From contig NZ_BMZB01000006.1 of assembly GCF_014652575.1 (NCBI RefSeq), positions 1 through 64,000 of the forward strand: a DNA stretch of 64,000 nt, given 5' to 3'. This stretch comes from Asticcacaulis endophyticus (GTDB lineage Bacteria > Pseudomonadota > Alphaproteobacteria > Caulobacterales > Caulobacteraceae). This document shows positions 59,383 to 64,000 of this stretch, piece after piece. Position 1 is the first letter of the stretch. Each line of letters starts with the position of its first letter. The notes below the pieces were generated by a model. That model worked only from the letters and a program-made list of their open reading frames with translations, was not told where the DNA came from and did not search any database. Both the position numbers and the translations under genes were made by a program.

Positions 59383-60168
59383 ATGGCGTATCTTCTCCCT
59401 CTTAGTAAAGATCTGGCCCCTCTGAGTAAAGGTCTGGTGCATAAGGCGTGGGTCGCAGGTGTTGCGACCTTGAGCCTTGGCGTAAGCGCGTGCGAAGGCC
59501 CTAAGCGCGACGGGCAGGATTTCCAGCGTCTGGCCGCTCAGATCCAGTCCATTCAGGTCGATGAGACCTCACCGGCACCGGCGGCGAAAACCGATCCGGC
59601 TGCGGCCCCTGTGCTGGCGCAGGCTGAGATAACAGGCCCGCGCGACGATAAGGCGATCAATGTTATTGTCGACACCGCCCGCGACATGGCGGTGGGCCAA
59701 GGCGGGCTGTTTACGCAATATAATAACCTTAAGGTTCAGATCGTTGACCCGCTGGAGCTGGATCGCAATCAGCCGCCCAAGGGCGTGGTGTTGTCTGAGG
59801 CCGAGCCTGAAGAGGCTTCCTCCGTTGAAAAGGTGGTGGCCCCGGCCATGGCCTTTGCGGACGCTAATCTATCGGCAGTTCTGACGGAACGCGAAGTCAA
59901 GCCGGCTTCCCAGACCGTCAACACTGGTCGTACCATCCAGATCGGGTCATTTTCCACCCGTCAGGGTGCGCAGGCGGCTTGGGATAAACTGACCACCGTC
60001 CACCCGGAAATCGCGCGCTTTAACCCGCAGATGCAGAATGTCCGCACCAATGGCGGCAAGGTTCTGGTGCGGCTCAAGGTCGGGCCGGTCTATACCGATG
60101 CCGAAGCGCAGGTTTTGTGCGCCAAGCTTGAGGTCAAGGATAGCTGGTGCACCCGCGCGGCGGGATAA
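59383..60168 (+). CDS. SPOR-domain lipoprotein
   Basis: 261 residues. After a charged start, the hydrophobic segment ends in the lipobox SLGVSAC (Cys at about residue 37). The C-terminus is a SPOR domain (about 185-258: TIQIGSFSTRQGAQAAWDKLTTVHPEI, GKVLVRLKVGPVYTDAEAQVLCAKL), which binds denuded septal glycan; the middle part is similar to RlpA-type double-psi-barrel proteins only weakly. It likely acts in the periplasm at division or growth sites. It is convergent with the kinase gene. Confidence 0.8.
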   Translation: MAYLLPLSKDLAPLSKGLVHKAWVAGVATLSLGVSACEGPKRDGQDFQRLAAQIQSIQVDETSPAPAAKTDPAAAPVLAQAEITGPRDDKAINVIVDTARDMAVGQGGLFTQYNNLKVQIVDPLELDRNQPPKGVVLSEAEPEEASSVEKVVAPAMAFADANLSAVLTEREVKPASQTVNTGRTIQIGSFSTRQGAQAAWDKLTTVHPEIARFNPQMQNVRTNGGKVLVRLKVGPVYTDAEAQVLCAKLEVKDSWCTRAAG

Positions 60169-60171
60169 GGT

Positions 60172-61791
60172 TCAGGCCCCAGCCGGTGACGGTTTTGCCC
60201 CCTGAATGTCACCCAGCAACTGCGTAAAGCGGTCCAGGCTGACGGGTTTGGTGACATGGTGATCAAATCCGGCTTCAAACGCGGTTTTGCGGTCGCGTTC
60301 CTGACCCCAGCCGGTCTGGGCAATGATGATGGTGTCTTTCAGCGCCGCGTGTTTGCGTAACTCACGACATACCTCATAGCCGTTCATGCCGGGCATACCG
60401 ATATCGAGCAGGATGACATCGGGCGGGGTCGCCTGTGCGGCGGCAATGGCGTCCCTGCCGTCATGGACCATGCGCGCCTGATGGCCGATCAGTTCCAGCA
60501 TCCAGCTTGTGGTCTGGGCAGATTCGCGGTTGTCATCGACCACAAGCACATCCAGCACCTGTCCGCCCGCCACCTGCGGGGCGGCGTCTTCGGTGACGAG
60601 GCCTTCGATATCGGTGACCGGCAGATGGACGGTAAAGGTCGAGCCCTGATTTTCACCGGCGCTTTCCGCCGTGATCGTACCGCCATGCATCTGCACCAGC
60701 CGGTGCGCGAGCGCGAGCCCAATGCCTAGGCCGCCCTGCGACAGATTAAGGTTGCGCTCGACCTGGGTGAACAACTCAAACACCTTGGGCAGCATATCGC
60801 GCTCAATCCCAAGCCCGGTATCGGCCACATGGATGCGGGCCTCATGGCCGTCACGCGTCAGGGTGAGGCGGATTTTACCGCCGTCAGGGGTATATTTAGC
60901 GGCATTGTTCAACAGGTTTGAGACCACCTGCGCCAGCCGGGTCAGGTCGCCATTTACCGGGATCGCCTCGTCCGGCATGTCCAGGCTAAATTCATGCCTG
61001 CCGGCATCGATGGCTGGGCGGCTGGTTTCCAGCGCGGCCTTGATCACATCCTGAAGGTCGATCCGTTCACGGCGCAGGTCGATCTTGCCCTGACTGACCC
61101 TTGAGACATCAAGCAGATCATCAATCAGCCGCACCAGATGGGTCATCTGGCGGTCCATCATGTCGCGCACATCCTCAGCAATCTTGGGGTTGGGCGACAT
61201 CTTGAGGATATGCAGGCCGTTGCGAATAGGCGCCAAAGGATTGCGCAGTTCGTGGGCGAGGGTGGCCAGAAACTCATCCTTGCGCCGATCGGCGTCTTTT
61301 AGGGCCTCAGCATATTTGCGGCTCTCATTGAGCAGGCGGACGTTTTCCTCGAACGCCGATTGCAGGGCGTCACGCTGAACCACAATGTGCTGCCTCTGGC
61401 GGTAAAGCTCGAAAAACACCTCGACCTTGGATTTGAGGACATCAGGTTCTAGAGGCTTTTGCAGAAAATCGACGGCACCGGCCTCATAGCCGCGGAACCG
61501 ACGGGTGTGATCTGCCGTGCCTGCGGTCAAAAACATGATCGGCACGCGCTTGGTGCGCTCAGAGCCGCGCATCATTTCGGCCAGTTCAAACCCGTCCATC
61601 TCTGGCATCTGCACGTCCAGCAGCGCCAGGGCAACCTCTTGCTTGAGCAAAATCTCCAGCGCTTCGGGGCCGGAGCGGGCTTTCAGCAGCACCAGACCGT
61701 CGCGCCGCAGCAGCGCCTCCAGAGACAACAGGTTCTCTTCGAGGTCATCGACCAGCAGAATATGAACGGGCGCTTTCAGTCTTTCAGGCAT
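60172..61791 (-). CDS. REC - histidine kinase - REC hybrid protein
   Basis: 539 residues, no membrane segment. Domain order: REC (about 8-125; LLDVQMPEMDGF with the phospho-Asp), a coiled linker, HisKA (FLATLAHELRNPLAPIR with the phospho-His), HATPase (LLNNAAKYTPDGG, DTGLGIE, GGLGIGLALA) and a second REC (DVILLDIGMPGMNGYE). It receives, makes and passes phosphate. It lies 44 bases downstream of cheB in the same operon, so it probably belongs to the same signalling chain. Confidence 0.92.
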   Translation of the reverse strand: MPERLKAPVHILLVDDLEENLLSLEALLRRDGLVLLKARSGPEALEILLKQEVALALLDVQMPEMDGFELAEMMRGSERTKRVPIMFLTAGTADHTRRFRGYEAGAVDFLQKPLEPDVLKSKVEVFFELYRQRQHIVVQRDALQSAFEENVRLLNESRKYAEALKDADRRKDEFLATLAHELRNPLAPIRNGLHILKMSPNPKIAEDVRDMMDRQMTHLVRLIDDLLDVSRVSQGKIDLRRERIDLQDVIKAALETSRPAIDAGRHEFSLDMPDEAIPVNGDLTRLAQVVSNLLNNAAKYTPDGGKIRLTLTRDGHEARIHVADTGLGIERDMLPKVFELFTQVERNLNLSQGGLGIGLALAHRLVQMHGGTITAESAGENQGSTFTVHLPVTDIEGLVTEDAAPQVAGGQVLDVLVVDDNRESAQTTSWMLELIGHQARMVHDGRDAIAAAQATPPDVILLDIGMPGMNGYEVCRELRKHAALKDTIIIAQTGWGQERDRKTAFEAGFDHHVTKPVSLDRFTQLLGDIQGAKPSPAGA

Positions 61792-61835
61792 ATAAGGTTC
61801 GGTCTCAGTTATGGAAATTCATAGTCAGGCAGGTG

Positions 61836-62414
61836 TCAGGCGGCGTTTTTCAATTCTAATAGAATGTCGTCCAAATCTAAAATCAATGCGGATGGGCAGG
61901 CCTCGATCGCCGCTTCGGGCATGGCGCGGGAAAAGGCGGTGGCGGGGGTCTGGATTAAGCCCTTACCGCCATAAGCCATCACCGCCTTAAGGCCCGCCGC
62001 CCCGTCATTATTGGCCCCGGTCAGTATAACACCAATCAGGCCGTCACCATAAGCATCCGCCGCCGTTTCAAACAGAACATCAATGGACGGACGCGAAAAC
62101 AGCACCGGCGCTTCGGACGACAGCGACAGTTCAAAACTGCGTTCCACCAGCAAATGATAGTCGGGCGGCGCGAAAAAGACGCATCCCCCCTCAATCGGGG
62201 TTTTGTCCTCGGCTTCGACCACGCGCACCTGTGATTTTTCCTCAAACAGGGGGGCGATCAGGCTGCGGCGGTGCGGCGGCACATGGATAACGACCATGAT
62301 CGGCAGGGGGTAGTCGGCGGGCAGGTGAGGCAGGATCGCCGACAGGGCTTTCAATCCCCCGGCCGACGCGCCGATGACCACGGCACGATAGGGTTTATGG
62401 GCGGGCTCAGGCAT
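61836..62414 (-). CDS. CheB-type methylesterase domain protein
   Basis: 192 residues, a bare CheB catalytic domain without receiver. The catalytic Ser is in VIGASAGGLKAL, the His in VVIHVPPHRRSL and the Asp in GANNDGAAGLKAV. Its ATG overlaps the cheR stop by one base (TGATG), so translation is coupled. No methyl-accepting receptor gene is in the window, so its target may be the large hybrid kinase. Confidence 0.9.
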   Translation of the reverse strand: MPEPAHKPYRAVVIGASAGGLKALSAILPHLPADYPLPIMVVIHVPPHRRSLIAPLFEEKSQVRVVEAEDKTPIEGGCVFFAPPDYHLLVERSFELSLSSEAPVLFSRPSIDVLFETAADAYGDGLIGVILTGANNDGAAGLKAVMAYGGKGLIQTPATAFSRAMPEAAIEACPSALILDLDDILLELKNAA

Positions 62415-63250
62415 CAGATACCCCCGCGCTTCTGATACAGACGTTCATCGCGCGAAAATTCAGTGAATTCATCGGCATGGGGCGAAAAGCGCAGGGTTTC
62501 CTTGGCCCCCAGCCCCAGAAAGCCATTGCGGGTCAGCGAGTCCTTGAACAGGCCGATGGCCCGGCCTTGCAGGTCGCGTGTAAAATAAATCAGCACATTG
62601 CGGCAGGACACAAACTGGGTTTCCGCAAACACCGCGTCGGTCACTAGAGAATGGTCTGAAAATACCGTGCGTTTGCGCAAAGATTTATCGAAGGTCGCCG
62701 CCCCATAGCCTGCCGTATAATAGTCCGACAGGGACGACTTGCCGCCCGACAGGCGGTGATTTTCGGTGAACAGCTTCATGCGTTCAAGGGCGTAGACGCC
62801 CATCTCAGCCTTGCGCAGGGCGTCGGCATTGATGTCGGTGGCATAAAACATGGTCCGTTCCTCAAGCCCTTCCTCACGGAACAGGATGGCGAAGGAATAA
62901 AGCTCCTCACCGCTGGAACAGCCCGCAATCCACACCTTGAGCGACGGATAGGTTTTAAGGTGCGGCACCACCTTTTCACGGATGGCCCGGAAATAGGCCG
63001 GGTCGCGAAACAACTCGGAGACCTGCACCGTCAGATACCCCAGCAACTCATCCATCATGCCGGATTCATTCAGCACCATATCCTGAAGCTGGGAGAAGGA
63101 GCGGCACCCGAACTGATCGCGGGCCTGGGTCAGGCGACGCTTGATCGACGCCAGAGCATAGTTCCTGAAATCATAGTGATATTTCAGGAAAATCGCCTCC
63201 AGCAGCAGGCGTAATTCTATGTCTTCGGTGCGGGCGATGGCGTTGGGCAT
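62414..63250 (-). CDS. CheR-type protein-glutamate methyltransferase
   Basis: 278 residues from MPNAIARTEDIELRLLL (ATG 63250; the upstream frame overlaps the hybrid kinase). CheR_N (YDFRNYALASIKRRL) is followed by the SAM-binding domain (VWIAGCSSGEELYSFAI, FYATDINADALRKAE, FVSCRNVLIYF). It transfers methyl groups from SAM to receptor glutamates. It is the second gene of the visible operon, 16 bases after the hybrid kinase. Confidence 0.92.
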   Translation of the reverse strand: MPNAIARTEDIELRLLLEAIFLKYHYDFRNYALASIKRRLTQARDQFGCRSFSQLQDMVLNESGMMDELLGYLTVQVSELFRDPAYFRAIREKVVPHLKTYPSLKVWIAGCSSGEELYSFAILFREEGLEERTMFYATDINADALRKAEMGVYALERMKLFTENHRLSGGKSSLSDYYTAGYGAATFDKSLRKRTVFSDHSLVTDAVFAETQFVSCRNVLIYFTRDLQGRAIGLFKDSLTRNGFLGLGAKETLRFSPHADEFTEFSRDERLYQKRGGI

Positions 63251-63266
63251 GGGACTATTTTTTATC

Positions 63267-64000
63267 CTATCTCGGCATCCACACGCGCACCAGTGAGACC
63301 AGTTTTTCGACATCCAGCGGCTTGGCCATATAGTCATTGGCTCCGGCGTCAATGCAGCGTTCCTGATCGTCCTTCATGGCCTTGGCGGTCAGCATGATCA
63401 CCGGCAGTTTGGCCCAATCCGGGTTTTTCCTGATTTCGCGCGTGGCGGTCAGGCCGTCCATTTCCGGCATCATCACATCCATCAGCACCAGATCCACGGC
63501 GGTCTGCGGGGATTCCTGCGCCTCGGTCAGGGCCTCCAGCGCCTCACGGCCATTGCGGGCAATCTGGACGATGGCCCCCAGCGGTTCAAAGATGTTGGTG
63601 ACGGCATAGACATTGCGCACATCGTCTTCGACCACCAGAATCCGGCGTCCTTCCAGCATGGCGTCGCGGTTCTTGGCCTTTTTGATCATCTTTTGCTGTT
63701 CGGGCGACAATTCTGAGACGACCTTATGCAGGAACAGGGTGACCTCATCCAGCAGACGCTCCGGCGACTTGGCGCCCTTGATGATGATCGACTTGGAATA
63801 GCGGCGCAGTTTCTGCTCATCGGCGCTCGACAACTCACGGCCGGTATAGACGATGACCGGCGGGAAGGAATAGGCGTCCTCATGGCTTAAGGTTTCCAGC
63901 AGCGAATAGCCGGACTGATCAGGCAGAGACAAATCCAGTACCATGCAGTCAAACGTCTCTTCTTTAAGCTTTTCAAGACATTCGGCTGCGGTGCCGACCG
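63267..64000 (-). CDS. Hybrid histidine kinase, C-terminal part with two receiver domains
   Basis: The frame is open to the right edge, so only the last 244 or so residues are seen. A first receiver part ends the visible N-terminus (CMVLDLSLPDQSGYSLLETL, VYTGRELSS), then a linker (ELSPEQQKMIKKAKNRDAML) and a full receiver domain (RILVVEDDVRNVYAV, LMDVMMPEMDGLTATREIR, VIMLTAKAM, NDYMAKPLD). This is the layout of large multi-receiver hybrid kinases with GAF or HAMP parts found beside CheR/CheB. Upstream domains cannot be stated. Confidence 0.85.
   Translation of the reverse strand, partial: VGTAAECLEKLKEETFDCMVLDLSLPDQSGYSLLETLSHEDAYSFPPVIVYTGRELSSADEQKLRRYSKSIIIKGAKSPERLLDEVTLFLHKVVSELSPEQQKMIKKAKNRDAMLEGRRILVVEDDVRNVYAVTNIFEPLGAIVQIARNGREALEALTEAQESPQTAVDLVLMDVMMPEMDGLTATREIRKNPDWAKLPVIMLTAKAMKDDQERCIDAGANDYMAKPLDVEKLVSLVRVWMPR

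Overview
The window reads as chromosomal DNA of a stalked alphaproteobacterium of the family Caulobacteraceae, most likely an Asticcacaulis-type organism. The clues are a GapR-like DUF2312 protein (20429-20707), an SpmX-type polar muramidase-like protein with an enlarged middle domain (51471-53909), a ScfR/RamB-type regulator beside the glyoxylate-shunt genes, a TonB-dependent receptor with its esterase, and high-GC coding sequence. This genus call is inference from gene content; no 16S rRNA gene is present. No prophage, insertion sequence, CRISPR array or integrase is seen.

Layout. 1-7.4 kb: the end of a TIR-domain protein cut by the window edge, an SDR oxidoreductase, a TonB receptor plus secreted carboxylesterase, an exported SUKH-like protein and ribokinase. 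7.4-16.1 kb: a catabolic region with a fused AraC regulator/formamidase, a divergent VanB-type reductase - SBF-like transporter - hydroxyisobutyrate-dehydrogenase-like operon behind a 68-bp nested palindrome, then an aldehyde dehydrogenase divergent from an AcoR-like regulator that lacks its AAA+ domain. 16.1-19.9 kb: a GPH sugar symporter and GH94 disaccharide phosphorylase operon with a LacI-type operator. 19.9-28.6 kb: housekeeping and envelope genes (GapR, L36, lytic transglycosylase, AspA/AstE-like peptidase, MotA, an Ala/Glu lipoprotein, MnmC) and three tandem secreted DUF6491-like paralogues. 28.6-34.2 kb: glyoxylate shunt (malate synthase, isocitrate lyase, two small unknown genes) and its likely regulator ScfR. 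34.1-39.5 kb: TetR regulator divergent from an RND efflux pair. 39.7-40.6 kb: a lone AT-rich HEPN/AbiJ-like gene. 40.7-49.6 kb: RarA, three DUF805 membrane proteins, an RluA pseudouridine synthase, two tandem TadG-like vWA proteins, LipB, FliN and tRNA-Leu(GAG). 49.8-60.2 kb: MgtE, SpmX, methyltransferases, a cNMP-patatin, PanC and a SPOR lipoprotein. 60.2-64.0 kb: a hybrid kinase - CheR - CheB - REC/HK/REC operon running off the right edge.

The intergenic DNA carries several families of small palindromic repeats that can be aligned by eye: a CCTCCCC/GGGGAGG family, a CCCCTCACCC module that appears to supply the ribosome-binding site of scfR, a GCTCCCCCTG hairpin family that includes a 150-bp element fitted between two stop codons and one copy translated into the TetR C-terminus, and an inverted pair of hairpins near 28.7 kb sharing a 20-nt core but with different, still complementary, arms.

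Strongest leads: the AraC-formamidase fusion, the AAA+-less AcoR-like regulator with two phased operators, SpmX with a coiled coil of about 300 residues, the Cys-rich TadG-like pair, and the hairpin repeat families.
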